Source of the DNA: Triangularia verruculosa
Taxonomy: Eukaryota; Ascomycota; Sordariomycetes; Sordariales; Podosporaceae
Assembly: GCA_033296885.1 (NCBI GenBank)
Contig: MU864064.1
Coordinates: forward strand, 1 to 43,441
Length of the DNA: 43,441 nt
Reading direction: 5' to 3'
A program made the position numbers and the translations under genes. Shown here one piece after another: positions 1 through 10,642 of the stretch (its first letter is position 1; every line of letters starts with the position of its first letter). The notes below the pieces were generated by a model, which was not told the origin of the DNA, ran no database searches, and saw only the letters and a list, made by a program, of their open reading frames with translations.

Positions 1-31
1 CGTACCTCAGACCCTTCCACCCCCCACTCTT

Positions 32-81
32 GGGGGGGGGGGGGGGGGGCGGGCCGCCCCCCCCCCCCCGCGCGCCCCCCG

Positions 82-112
<31 letters not shown>
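32..112. repeat. poly-G / poly-C low-complexity tract
   Basis: An 18-base G run (32-49) is followed by a short GC-only spacer, a C13 run (57-69), a C6 run (75-80) and a C31 run (82-112). The G and C halves are mutually complementary and could form a long hairpin. Nothing about it looks coding. It may be a real homopolymer or an assembly or gap artefact near a contig end. Confidence 0.85.
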
Positions 113-404
113 ACGCCGTTCACAGTCACCTCACCACAGAACGCGGGTTGTGGTGTCCATTGTGACTGAGGGGGTGCGGGGGACATCATCGCGCCATGGG
201 GACAACAAGAGGTATTTAATCCTCGAGGAATCTACTGATCAAAGGAGAATCACTCTCGATCAACTATCCCACCATAGTTCTCGAATACCTACCTTACTCA
301 CCAAAAAACCATTGATTGCACAAGGTTCGTGTTGACATCATCCACCTGATGCCTTACTCACCAACTTCCAATCATGTCTGACCATGCTATGAAGTCGCAC
401 CAAA
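113..404. other. non-coding stretch at the left edge
   Basis: Between the homopolymer tract and the first plausible ORF I see no domain, RNA gene or repeat. A nearly duplicated phrase, 'cttactcacca', occurs at about 293 and 353. It could be upstream or untranslated sequence of the small ORF at 405. Confidence 0.4.
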
Positions 405-626
405 ATGACAGCCGCGGACATTCAAGACAGCGTAACCCAGGCGCGGACTGGAGACAATGTCGAAGAAGACGTCTATGGCAGACTCAAGGTCGATACGCGT
501 GCCAGGCCCTGGGAGGAGCACCGTGAAGAGCTGAAGCTGAACAAAACGAAAGGCTCCGCCACCTCCGAAGAGGATATTGTCAACGTTGCTCGATGGGAAC
601 TCGTGGAAGGCACTGTTTCTGCTTGA
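405..626 (+). CDS. small hypothetical protein (73 aa)
   Basis: An uninterrupted 73-codon reading frame starting MTAADIQDSV. The product is highly charged, with an Arg/Glu/Lys-rich middle (RPWEEHREELKLNK) and an acidic C-terminal half, and has no membrane segment or signal peptide. The composition is more protein-like than that of the shadow frames nearby, but I do not recognise a family. It could be a small single-exon gene, or one surviving exon of a larger gene cut by the low-complexity left edge. It lies about 320 bases upstream of the broken oxygenase gene on the same strand, and nothing shows that the two are linked. Confidence 0.35.
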   Translation: MTAADIQDSVTQARTGDNVEEDVYGRLKVDTRARPWEEHREELKLNKTKGSATSEEDIVNVARWELVEGTVSA

Positions 627-949
627 TTACCTATTTACCTATGGGGCGGTGTTTTTGCCTATTCGCTGAGTGAAGGCATAGCAAAGTCAATGTTCACAGA
701 TCATGAATATCCTGGGTACCTACCCACCTACATAACGTACCTGCTCCATTGCCGGTTGATTTTGTTTCAGGCACTAAGCTTTGCGTGATACGTGGTTTAA
801 TTCTCTTGGAGCTGATGAGGTATTTAAAGGAAGCATGAACCCCTCCATCAGTTCTCAACGCATCAGCCCACCTGCCCATCACCCAGCTTCCCATTCGCTG
901 TCACCTTCTCTACCAGGTACCTTACACACAGCCTTCACTCCAAGCCATC
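627..949. other. intergenic region upstream of the oxygenase relic
   Basis: About 320 bases with no supported gene. It contains a cluster of TACCTA/TAGGTA-type words (708-740, 'gggtacctacccacctac') that recur in other intergenic gaps of this window. It probably held the promoter of the gene at 950. Confidence 0.4.
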
Positions 950-2055
950 ATGCCGCCAAGAGACGAGCTTGCCAAAATTCGATATGCCAAGGACTTACCA
1001 CTCTTCGAGCGCGAAAAGCCATACGTCGTTCTTAGTGAGCTGGCAGCATCTGATTCGGACTTCCGCCACACAAACATCGAGCTTGAGTTTGGCAAGCCGC
1101 AAGTCATCCAAGACATTCGTGGCCGCGAAGCAGAATTCACCCTTGACTCAAACGGGTTCCAAGTTTGCCACCAGAGATCTGCCCTTGGGGCTTGGGAGAA
1201 AGCGCATGACATCGAAGTGATTTACCTCCCAGAGGTGGAGGCCCTGTTACGAAATGAACTTGGGCCTGATGTCACAGGTATCAAGATTTTTGATTGGAGG
1301 GTATGTGACCATTCTCGGCAAGAAGCCGCCTTACATGCCTCAAGAAGACGGACGTCTGACTCCCCCAGCTGAGACGCAATGTGCCCCACAAGCATGCCGG
1401 CATCGACAGGATCGACCTCAATGATAAGTCAAATTATCTGCTCCCCGTCACAACCGCGCATATAGGTCGGTGAGACCTTGCCCCTTGAACTCGATGCGGC
1501 TGTAACTGATGGGCCACGCACCAGATCAAACGCCACGCGGTGTTTTATCCCGGGTGGAGCAGCAGATGGGCAAGCAGGCGGAGGCCCTTCTTCGTGGCCG
1601 GGTTCGGTTGATTAAGTACGTGCTCAGCCGCCCCCCTATCAGTTCGAGGCTCATTTGGACTCAGTATCTGGAGGCCAATCAAACATTCCGTCCAAGACTG
1701 GCCGTTGGCGCTCTGTGATGGAAGCAATCTTGAGGCAGCCGATCTACTTGCAACTGATCACATAACCAAAGGCTACGTCGGCGAGACATACAACCTGCTG
1801 TATCGTGACAAGTACCGATGGTATTACCTCAATCAACAGACCCCAGATGAGGTGATTTTGTTCAAGATGTTTGACTCCAAACGACAAGTCAAGGCGCACG
1901 GTGAGTTGAGCTTTCGGTTACAGCACATTCCTAGAAGTCAGATACTGAAATTTGTAGCCTGCCCACACGCTTCCTTCAAACACAATGATATTCCTCTCAA
2001 TGCTCCACCGAGGGAAAGTATTGAGGTTCGGGCTTTGGTCTTCAGTAGCCCTTGA
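950..2055 (+). pseudogene. CmcJ/AsaB-like hydroxylase/desaturase, frame-broken
   Basis: The pieces match in order the fungal CmcJ/AsaB-type hydroxylase/desaturase family (related to the P8 chain of 7-alpha-cephem methoxylase), which is common in secondary-metabolite regions. Exon 1 (950-1300) encodes the N-terminal domain with the family signature IRGREAEFTLDSNGFQ and ends at VKIFDW-type sequence (IFDWR). The next family blocks fall in different frames: KPPYMPQEDG near 1320, HAGIDRIDL near 1387, QAEALLRGRVRLIKYV near 1572, and DWPLALCDGSN through WYYLNQQTPDEVILFKMFDS from 1696. The C-terminal block CPHASFK...PPRESIEVRALVF follows a good intron at 1901-1957 and ends at 2055. One extra intron could explain a gap near 1470-1560, but not the three frame changes. 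I therefore read it as a decayed gene. The alternative is an intact gene with several sequence errors. Confidence 0.65.
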
Positions 2056-2072
2056 CTGAAGCTGCATGCATC

Positions 2073-3524
2073 TCATACCCTCGCAGCTAGCCAGTCTCGC
2101 CGCTTCTGCGAGTCAACATCGCCTTGCTCGTCTAACCTCTTATTGTACTCTTCAGTTACAGCAATATAAGCAGTGATCAGCGGTTCTCCCATTTTTGCCA
2201 GCAGCAAACTGTTACACTTCAGTGCTTGACAGGCTTGCTCAGCCGAGGCAGGAAGCTCTTCGGTGATGCCAAACCTATCTCGTCTTTCATCGTTCGAGAG
2301 TAAACCCGGGTCCGCTGCAAAGAACACAAAGCATCAGTACCTTAACCAGTCAACTCTGCGTCCTCTCATCATGAACTCACTTGTGCAATCTTTCATCTTC
2401 AACGGTCTCCCTTCCCTAATCCCATCCAACCCCGCAAATATCAACGATGCCAAAAACAAATGAACCTGCGCCGTGTGGTCAAGAAACCGCACCTCCCAAA
2501 ACCCTTTCCCCTTCTTCCTGACACAAACCTCTCTATTCTGCGTCCCCCAAGACTTGAACCTCCCTGCACAGCCCCCTCCCGCGACAGTCCTCTCGTAGCT
2601 CTCCGGCCTCGGCATCCCCAGCGCACAAAGCCCATCAATATTCTCCAGCACCCCAGCCAGAAACCCGTCGTACTCCTCTTCGTCACCCGTACCCCCAGAG
2701 CTAGAGACCACAGAAATATTCAGATGTAATCCATTCATCTCCCCACCCCCAGGAAGAAACGACACCTTCCCTCTCACATCTCGTGCGCAAACCCTCCTGA
2801 TTGCCTCCCTCGTCGTCACCAGTGCGTCCGCCGCTTCCAGAGGCGACAGGGGAGCAGTGACAATTTCGTATTGGTGCTTCGTAGCCTCGGCCTGGAAATG
2901 CTGGACCTGAACCACCCCAGACCCGTGTAAATCGTGGGTAATCTCCGAGAGGACCTGCAGCATGGAGTTTGCCTCTAGGTTTCTGGCGCCGGATAGCTGA
3001 GCGGGTCGGTCTTCACCTGTCGCGGAGGTTGGCGTGCAGGTGAACTCGATCTCGAATCCGACTAGGATCTTTAGGTTCATGTCCTGTGCTTCTTTGACGG
3101 CGTTTTGAAGGGGGAGGCGAGGGCAAAATGGGGTGATGTTTGGGGCTGTGGGTGAGGCGGGTGAGCGCGTGGAGATATCCTCGCTAAAGTTGCAAAAGAC
3201 GGCTGCGTGGTGAGGGAGGGAGGGTATTTGCCGGAGAGAAGAGAAGTCTGGGAGGAGGTAGGATTGGTCGCGCGTGAAGGCTTTGTCACGGTCGTAGTAG
3301 GCCACAGAGGAGTCAACCAGGAGCTTGTTGAGGCCGGAGAGGCCGTGGTAGCGGCCAGATTTGGTAAGGGGGAGGAGCTGAGAGACTGGGAGAACGTGAG
3401 ATCGGAGGGTGGAAGAGAAGTCGAGCCATTGGAGGTGAATAAAGTCGATGGCGGATGGATCAGGAAGGCTGCTGAGGGCTTCGGATAGGTATCGCGAGCT
3501 TGAGGCTGGCCTGGAGGTAGACAT
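2073..3524 (-). CDS. glutamine synthetase family protein (type I-like/FluG C-terminal type)
   Basis: Two exons, 3524-2381 and 2314-2073, flank a 66-nt intron (2315-2380, GTGAGT to TTTGCAG) and give 461 aa. The N-terminal part (about residues 25-110) resembles the GS beta-grasp domain: FIHLQWLDFSSTLRSHVLP, then LLPDFSSLRQIP. The catalytic part carries VGFEIEFT (metal-binding Glu region), LPGGGEMNGLHLNISV (the usual NG-H-H/NGLH loop), PESYERT, and a C-terminal R-FLDHTA-H motif. After the splice comes DPGLLSNDERRDRFGI...LPAS, typical of the GS C-terminus. This family ligates ammonia or amines to glutamate-like acids. In filamentous fungi such proteins include true GSI-like enzymes and FluG-type developmental proteins, and I cannot tell which substrate this one uses. 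It runs convergent with the oxygenase relic, 17 bases away. Confidence 0.85.
2315..2380 (-). other. intron of the glutamine synthetase-family gene
   Basis: Read on the minus strand, donor GTGAGT follows KDCT and acceptor TTTGCAG precedes DPGLLS. Splicing removes an in-frame stop (VDWLRY*) and restores the conserved GS C-terminus. Length is 66 nt. Confidence 0.85.
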
Positions 3525-4395
3525 TGTGCGGAGAGGTGATATCTACACAGATGAAGGACGAATATGCAAACATGGACGTGCTGCTACTCTTCTGATTGAC
3601 GGATTACATGCGAGAGTTGGTTACCCCGCGGTGGTTGTCGGACATTTAAGCGAGTATAGGGCCCACGTGAATACCACATTCGACACCCACTGAACGCTCA
3701 GCTTCAGCTGATGTGCTGATAGGTAGGATAGATGCTTTGTGGGTACCTACAGCTCTTCTTGGGTAGATTGGTAAGGTAGAAGTTGAGAAGAAGTCTGGTT
3801 CTTGGCCAGGTGCCCATCTACGCGTGCCTTAACCGTTCTGATACCTACCTACTAGATCAGGTAGGGTGCGTACGAGCTAAACGGACTGTTGTGGATGCAT
3901 AGAATAGAAATAGCTAGTGATGGGAACAACCGTCGGAAGTTATCTATACATGCGACAACATTTCAGTGAAGTGGAAAATTTAGTTGGCTCCTTCAACTAG
4001 CAAAGTGCTGAAACAATGCAGTCCTTTTCGCTACCTACAACAAGTACCATATTATCTGGAGGTAGTCAAGCTATTATTCGGCTGCCTCTATCTAACATCA
4101 AATTCAAGTACAAAACAAGCCGCCGGTTTCCTCTAAAAGGAGACGGGTATCGTGACAATTCGAGTAAAAGTAAAGAAAACAAGCCCCCTATTACCCCTGA
4201 CAGTTCAAAAGACCCACTTTCCCCCTTACACACCCAACTCCAGGCTGACAAGATGATTTGACCTCGCCATCAACTGCGATAATTCCAACCAGAGTTTCTT
4301 CCACCGCCCCCATTTCCTTAACAGCCGTGAATCTGTTGAATTACCTATTCCAAGACCTTTGCTTGAGTCCGACGTTGTCCCTCAGCAAGAAGGGC
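3525..4395. other. intergenic region: GS-like promoter and RRM-gene 3' flank
   Basis: About 870 bases with no supported gene. The part next to 3524 should hold the promoter and 5' UTR of the glutamine-synthetase-like gene. Several TACCTA/TAGGTA words occur (about 3720-3770 and 3840-3865). Reading frames here (for example 4016-4261) have no protein-like composition. Confidence 0.5.
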
Positions 4396-5926
4396 TCAAA
4401 ACAATCCCAACCAAGCTTTCCGCAGCTCTTCTGCCTCCCTCCAACACTGCTGGCGCCGTGCCACAAAATCGAGCAACGATCGTGAAGAATTGAGATCGGA
4501 ATTCCATTTCTCGCGATACTGTACAAGATCTGCAGAAGGCATCGTTACCACTGTCGTGGGTGATGGCAGGGTTATGAGATGGGCCGATGATGTTGAACCT
4601 GGTGATTCTTCAAACTCAGGCTTTTCACTTGCTGTCTCGGCACGGTAGGTGAGAGTTGGAGGGCTCTCGGGGTCTGGATCCGGCTGCCAAAACTCAGTTG
4701 TGCCGCTGGACAATGACGGGCAAGAAGAGACAGCCGGCCCAGGATTGATGCCGATGTCAACAGACCTTGAGCCTTCAGATTTGTGAGCCTCAAGTTCGCT
4801 GCTGAGACCCTGGGAACATTTCTTGATGCCGCCAACGGTGTTGGAACAACTGCCAGTTGGTTGAGTAGCGTGAACAGGCCCAGTTGCCCCCCCCCCCCAG
4901 TAAGTCTTCACCCATCCACAACCGGTTCACCCAGTCCACCCTGCCCATTTCCCACATCCAATGAGGATCGGGCCTCCGGCCACAGCATGGATCCCATCCA
5001 AACCCACATGCAACGCCACTTCTCTTATCCTCAGGATCATCCGGTCCAACCAGACGTGAGTGGAAAAACTGCCAAATGGTCTGAGCTTGACAGCGGTAAC
5101 TCCCGAACCTCACCGTCATCTTCCCGATCATCATGACCCTCCGTGGGTATTCGCTCCCGTAAAACCTCCAATAAACCCCCTCTTCCCAGTGTTCCACCTC
5201 CCAACTCTTACAAAGGTGATTAAATAACCCCTCCAACCATTGCCGATTGACCTTCTCCACCGTTCCGACAAAGACCAAGACTCTGCTGTGTCTCGGTCCG
5301 GCGAGGCTTGGGATATCATAGACAGGCACACGGTGCCTGGTCACCTTTACCTGGCGAGCAGATAAGACTCCGGGGATGGCTGGAAGCCGGCGTGACTTAT
5401 TTCCAAGCGGTTGGATATCATTCCGTGCACCGGGAAACGGACGGCACCAGCGGTCGAAGAAGTTTGTCGCACCGTTAAGATCGAAGAAGGTCAGCTTTTC
5501 GGCCGAGGTATCGAAGCCATAGCCAGGTTGGTTGATGTGAACCTGATAGACTCGCCCAAAAGCCGCCCCAGGGAGGACCAGTCTGTAGAAGTCCTCAAGG
5601 GTGATGCCTGGGGGGAGACCTTCCAGCCAGAAAGAAAGATTGTTTTCGGCGGGTTGAGGGGCCAAGGGTAATGTGTTAACCATATTTCCTTCGTAGCCCC
5701 GTGGAACAGGTCGGAGCTGGCTTGCGGGCGCGGCCAAGATTCGGTCGGCGTGCACGGACCATGCGGAAGTAGCGGGAGGAGGTCCGCCAGCCGTGATTCG
5801 GTGACCGGGCACGGGCCGTGCGGAAGCGGCAAGCAGAGGTCGGTCGACGCCGGTGCCGGTGCTCTGGAGGTACTGAATCTGTCTCGCGGAAGAGGGTTGT
5901 GGTCTGGTATGCGACATCGTGTTCAT
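4396..5926 (-). CDS. RRM-like RNA-binding protein, interrupted at a C12 run
   Basis: The minus-strand frame from 5926 encodes a Pro/Ala-rich disordered N-terminus (about 95 residues) and then an RRM-like fold: LSFWLEGLPPGITLEDFY (RNP2-like), GRVYQVHINQPGYGF and LTFFDLNGATNFFDRW. A second RRM-like or UPF-type block follows (RVLVFVGTVEKVNRQWLEGLF...WRFYGSEYP). The frame runs to 4790, but protein-like sequence switches at the G12 run (minus strand of 4887-4898) into another frame, which continues through an acidic linker to a conserved-looking end (REKWNSDLNS...CWREAEELRKAWLGLF) at 4396. One base more or fewer in the homopolymer would join both parts into about 500 residues. I tried intron solutions with GTGAAG or GTGAAC donors and CAG acceptors; none restores the frame. 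The protein is likely nuclear or cytoplasmic; its target is unknown. Confidence 0.6.
4887..4898. repeat. C12 homopolymer inside the RRM-like gene
   Basis: Twelve consecutive C on the plus strand. The RRM-like protein changes frame exactly here, so this is the likely site of a slippage mutation or a sequencing error. Confidence 0.9.
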
Positions 5927-7213
5927 TGACTTTCCGATTCCGGTTTCTCGAGATTAGGTTGCTGACTTGATCGATCAATGATCAGAGGAAATATGCTGGT
6001 ATGGTGTTCGAGAAATGATGACAGGAAAACAGGAGTGAAAAGTGCGAGGGAAATGCTGCCTAGAGTTACACTCCAAAGGTTAGCTTCCCAAGAGGTTATC
6101 CTGGATATCGTAGGTGACACTTACCAGTCGAGTCTATCGACTCTGTTCTGACGAATGATAATCAACTGATGACCGATATTTAGAATGGAACGAATTCAAT
6201 CTAAATCTCTGATCTGGTATCATATCGTTCATGCGGTCAACGGCGGATAGGTAAGGTGGTGTTTTGGTCGCGAAGCCTGACAGAACTCGCGGCAGGACAG
6301 GATTGAGTTCAACACATCGAGAAAGATTAAAATGTGGGCCAAGAAAGGTGAATATGAGTTCTCAAACCAGGTGATTCACCTGGCTCGGTGAATTTCCAGG
6401 CAAGAACTCGGAGCAAGATGTTACTGGGCCAACGGGGAGCAACTCTCCGGCGTACTTTAAATTCACTTTCCGGGTTGAGCTCCGCCTTACTGTTCATCAA
6501 CAACCGTCCAGGTCGGCATCTACCATCGATAGTTAATTCCTGCGGTTACCAGAGAGAAACATTCGCCTCCAGTTGCTCCACGATGTGGAGGAGATTCTCG
6601 GGTGCACTGGAGAGTATTGGGAACAGACCTACAACACCCTGTAGAATTGGAAATATTCCAAAGAGAAGTGAACATCATGATCGCACATTATGATCATACA
6701 AAATAAGGCTGATGCCCTCGTGCTGCGCTCGTTTGGAACCGACTTCCCGCGTGTACATTATGTTTCCTCATTCTCGGCTAGAGCAGAATCAAGGGAACTT
6801 TAGCCATTTACATCCACTGGTTTTCTCTTAAACGTTGAACTGATATTCGGCTGAGGTAAAAGTTAGGTAAAACACTCAATATATAGGTGGGTAAGTAAAA
6901 TTAAAGATCTCTTCAGGGAAGAGAAAATGGGGGTAATATTCCATGTCAGGAGGCTACCTACGCATATAGGTCCCTATGTAGCTGTCTGTGTTGGGGCTGA
7001 GTCTTCCACCCAGTCATTTACAAGGCACCCGGCCGCGACCTGCATGGATGCCTGATGACTGGGGCAGAGGCAATCGACTTTCAAACCCCGCTGTCGTTGC
7101 CTCTTCAATGCTGCTAACCAGAGCACATTAACTCATGCTGAAGTATTCTCAATACCGTCGCCTACTTCATTCCAGCAAGATTTCCACCATGTCGTCGGCA
7201 CCTTTTCAGTCTC
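5927..7213. other. divergent intergenic region between RRM-like and HET genes
   Basis: About 1.29 kb serving as a shared upstream region for the minus-strand RRM-like gene and the plus-strand HET gene. It holds TAGGTA-type words (about 6110, 6250 and 6890). The frame at 6388-6693 has no recognisable domain and is rejected as a gene. I see no repeat or RNA gene. Confidence 0.5.
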
Positions 7214-9245
7214 ATGCCGCCCATTTTCCCCATCGTACCATTACCAAGTGTGAACTTTTGCGACACATGCAGCGCGATACTTTCAGAAGCTCCCGGGCCC
7301 TTGGTTGATGAGCAAGCCGTGGTTCCTAATGGTTATTTGCGTAGTCGTCACGAGAAACTCCGCATCAGCCAATCTGTCCAGCCATGCCGGATGTGCCAAC
7401 GTCTATCCTCCTGTGATCACTGTTTTCGATATGGGGACAAGCAACAATTTTGCAGCGTATATCGTGACAATGACAGAGGCGATTACCGTTGGGGTGAGTG
7501 AGGTACCCAGATCGTGATATGGTTCAGCCCTTTGAGAATATGGCGGAGTACAATGATCTTATCATTGTCAACACGTCGAACGATCTATCCGCTCTATTTT
7601 TGGAGGGGACGATTATCAAGCCCGAACTCGCGAGCTACTCAATGATGCGAGATTGGCTTGAAGCTTGCAGAACCGACCCTGGTCATCAACGTTTCTGCTC
7701 GTTAGCTCAGGCTATTCGACCACCGGGTCTGCGTCTTATCGACGTGTCAACCGGAGATGTCGTCTCTGCGCCTGAGGACGCTTGTTACGTTGCGCTTTCA
7801 TATGTCTGGGGTGGTGATCCGTCAGACGGCTTCGCCCAGGTGATTCTAGACAGCATGGAAGTCGCCAAGCAGTTGGGTTACTCATATCTCTGGGTCGATC
7901 AACATGTAAAAAACTAAAACACCTACTTCCCCTGGAACTCACAGAAGCTTTCGGATTGCTAACAGCATAAAAGTGCATCGACCAGCAAGACTCTGCCGAT
8001 AAACTTGCGCAAATCAGCAACATGCATCTTGTGTACGGTTGCGCAGACTTGACACTGGTTGCTGCCGCGGGGCAAGACTCGTCTTACGGGCTGCCAGGCG
8101 TCAGCATTCGGAGTCGGATTCCACCAAGATTCGAACGGCTGGGTGACTTGGTAGTGCTTTGCCCAACACCCGACGGAGGCACCGCAATGGAGAGCAGCCG
8201 CTGGCCTACACGTGGCTGGACGTATCAAGAGGCTATGCTCTCACGAAGGCGGCTGGTATTCACGGATTATCATGTCGAATTTCAGTGCAACAGGGAGTCG
8301 TTCTGCGAAGGTTTGAGAGCCGAAATGGGGGGGAGTCCATTTGAGCTCATCGTTTTTAATTCCTCGTCAGCCTTCAACCTAGGACGTGCTTTATCGGAAT
8401 ATAGTACGAGGAATCTCTCACACGAATCCGACAGACTGAATGCAGTTCTGGGTATTCTAGGCAAACAAGAGAGCCTCACGCCACCTGCCTATCATATCTG
8501 GGGCACGCCCGTCCAACAGGTCACCGAAGGCTGGGCCTTAGCGTTGGGATGGGGCTCGTACAGACAACAAAAACCAAGGAGAAGAAATCCCGAGTTTCCT
8601 AGTTGGTCCTGGATTGGGTGGGCAGGCCCGACCGAATCGCTCTCCTTTCCGCCTACCGAGGACCCGGCTTTTTATCCGCCATTCCAGGTCTGGTTGGCGA
8701 GAGATGACGAGCGAAACCCAGCACAGTTAGTTTCGCTTGAAACCTTTGCGAATAAGCATGAGGAGTTTCGACTGTACTCGACCGCGACACACTATCTCAA
8801 AATCGAAGGCAAGCTGGGAGTCATATCTCTTGAACACATCACCTGGCCGCAGTATCAGTTCTCGCCCGGAACTGGAATCTATGCTGTGATAGAGGGGTTG
8901 CGAGCGCACGTATTGCTCAGGTTTTTCCCAGATGACGAGGAAATTTCCCTCACTGCTACATCTGGGAAAACATGGGTATCCGCGCTTCAAGTTACCCACG
9001 AACACGACCAGCGCATCCTGTTCGTTCTCCTCATCCCACACTCTGACGGGTCACAGCAAAGAATTGGGAGTCTCGTACTGTATCCCATTCACCGGGCTTC
9101 TAATAAATTGTACACACGTCGCTACTTATGCAGAAGGCCAACCGGGGAACTCACCAAGTGGGATGATGGCGATGTAGCATGTCAGACCGACACGATCAAG
9201 ACATGGCTTGGAGGACTGAAAAGGACAACGCTATGGCTCTCGTGA
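7214..9245 (+). CDS. HET-domain protein (heterokaryon incompatibility-like)
   Basis: Proposed exons are 7214-7456, 7528-7905 and 7974-9245 (630 aa). The N-terminal exon has a Cys-rich start (CDTCSAIL, then CRMCQRLSSCDHC). The HET domain spans about residues 165-315: YVALSYVWGG near 168, LWVDQH plus CIDQQDSADKLAQISNMHLVYGCADLTL across intron 2, and WPTRGWTYQEAMLSRRRLVF near 284. These are the three conserved blocks of the family. Intron 2 (7906-7973, GTAAAA to AAAAG) is well supported because it joins WVDQH to CIDQ. Intron 1 (7457-7527, GTATAT to TTCAG) is inferred: it is in frame and avoids the stop at 7499. HET proteins trigger growth arrest or cell death upon non-self recognition, often by sensing a partner protein. 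No NACHT, WD40 or ankyrin repeats follow; the C-terminal half is unassigned. Confidence 0.85.
7906..7973 (+). other. intron 2 of the HET gene
   Basis: A 68-nt GT-AG intron. Removal joins LWVDQH to CIDQQDSAD, the conserved second block of the HET domain, without a frame change. A branch-like 'gctaac' lies 15 bases before the acceptor. Confidence 0.85.
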
Positions 9246-10642
9246 TGGTTGCTCATCCTGATATCACGAAATGTGGGACCTAGGTATGAACAGACAAAGT
9301 TGGGTCGATGATCCGAGAAGCCCCTGCTCATCGCTTGGCAATGGCGACCACACAAAAGTCAGAAAAGCGGGCGGCAGATGGTGAGCAGCAAAAACCCACT
9401 GTGAAGCATCGGAAAACGGTTTCAAACAAGCGGATCTGGGAACTGATCAACAACGGTTGCGCAAGCCGCAAAGCCAAGCATCCCTAGAATCAACACGGGC
9501 CAGCCACAACAACTTGCGCCGGAGGCGGGGAGCCGCCGTGGAATGGGCCGCCGGTTTCGCGAGCCATCGTCAACAACAACCGCCGCTGGTTGTCATCAAC
9601 ACAATCCCCAGGCACCAGCGGGGAATGGTCGCTTCGAAGTGTCTTTCTTTCGTTTCCGGAAGCCTGTCACAAGTCTGATGTTGCAGCCAAAAGCCGTTGG
9701 TTCCAAGCGCGCTCGGCCGTTGCATGTCACGTGACTCCAGGTTAGCTGGTTCCGCATTGGTGGGGACGTGTCGTGTTTGTGGAGACAGCTGATCGGTGCT
9801 CTGTCTGGTTATTTCGGGTACGCAGCCAATGCAGCCAATCTCACCGCAACATGCCGGCCGCTAATCCACTTTTGTCAGCTGTTGGAGGGCAGCAATTCGA
9901 TCCAAATTTCGTATTCTCGTCGCTCTCTTGTCGCCCTCTTGGATATTCTTGTCCTATCTCGTGTTTATTCTTGGGTCTCTTGTCCCTCTTATCGATGTGC
10001 TCTCGATGGTGATGCAATGCCGTCCGCAGTCAGGAGCTTCGACCTGCGGCAGAAACTTGGAAAGGCGCCAGCTGGAAAGCCAGGACCAGTCAATTGGGAT
10101 CCGACTCTGGCCCAATCCGGAATGGCAGATCCGCTCGATATCCGGTTTCCAGTGATGGCAGCGTGGAGACCGCCAGACCGGCCAGACCAACTGCTGCCAA
10201 CCTCTGCCAACCTCCGCCAACGATCATTGGCGCTTGGCGGTCTAATGAACGAGCGACAGACCACCCTTGGCCCACGCAATGCACCTCTTGGATCGAGTCT
10301 TGGCCTGAGTCTCGGGGTGGCTATGCACCCCCTTTATCGAGGTTTCGGGATCCGGGGATGTGCCTGTTTTATTAATCTCCCTTCCTCCTGAAAATCCAGT
10401 TCGATCTCTCTCTCTCTCTCTTTTTGGATCTTGAAAGATTCCTACAAACCCCTTCCCTTTCAGTCAATCGCTCATCGACTGTTTCTTCACACCCCCAGGC
10501 CATTCCGCTCGTTTTGGTGGCCTTTTCAACGACGCTATCCATTTAATTTTTTATCCCCCCTTAGACGCGCTCACCACCGACCCAATTGTTTTCTGAATCC
10601 AACGCGACAGCATCCAGATATCGATTTTTACATCACGCCACA
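9246..10642. other. long upstream region of the GH72 gene
   Basis: About 1.4 kb without a supported gene. It holds HET-gene 3' sequence at the left and a long promoter plus 5' UTR for the glucanosyltransferase at the right. Seen here: three near-copies of CTGCCAACCT at about 10192-10220; an inverted repeat CGCCAA-N6-TTGGCG at 10215-10232; a (TC)8 pyrimidine run at 10405-10420; and a generally pyrimidine-rich 10380-10640, as is common upstream of strongly expressed fungal genes. The 207-codon frame at 9768-10391 is rejected. Confidence 0.5.
10405..10420. repeat. (TC)8 pyrimidine tract in the GH72 promoter
   Basis: A CT microsatellite followed by T5, 223 bases before the GH72 start codon. Pyrimidine tracts just upstream of transcription starts are a known feature of highly expressed filamentous-fungal genes. 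A function here is inference. Confidence 0.8.

Noticed and set aside
32..112. Telomere or subtelomeric repeat
   Set aside because: No TTAGGG-type repeats; only homopolymers.
4850..4911. Intron (GTGAAG to GGCAG) to explain the RRM-gene frame change
   Set aside because: Phase does not fit: exon 1 ends at codon position 1 and the second exon would begin at position 3.
6388..6693. 101-codon plus-strand ORF between RRM-like and HET genes
   Set aside because: Composition not protein-like and no domain or splice context.
9768..10391. 207-codon plus-strand ORF in the GH72 upstream region
   Set aside because: No domain, odd composition, overlapping shadow frames on both strands, and it lies where promoter and 5' UTR are expected.
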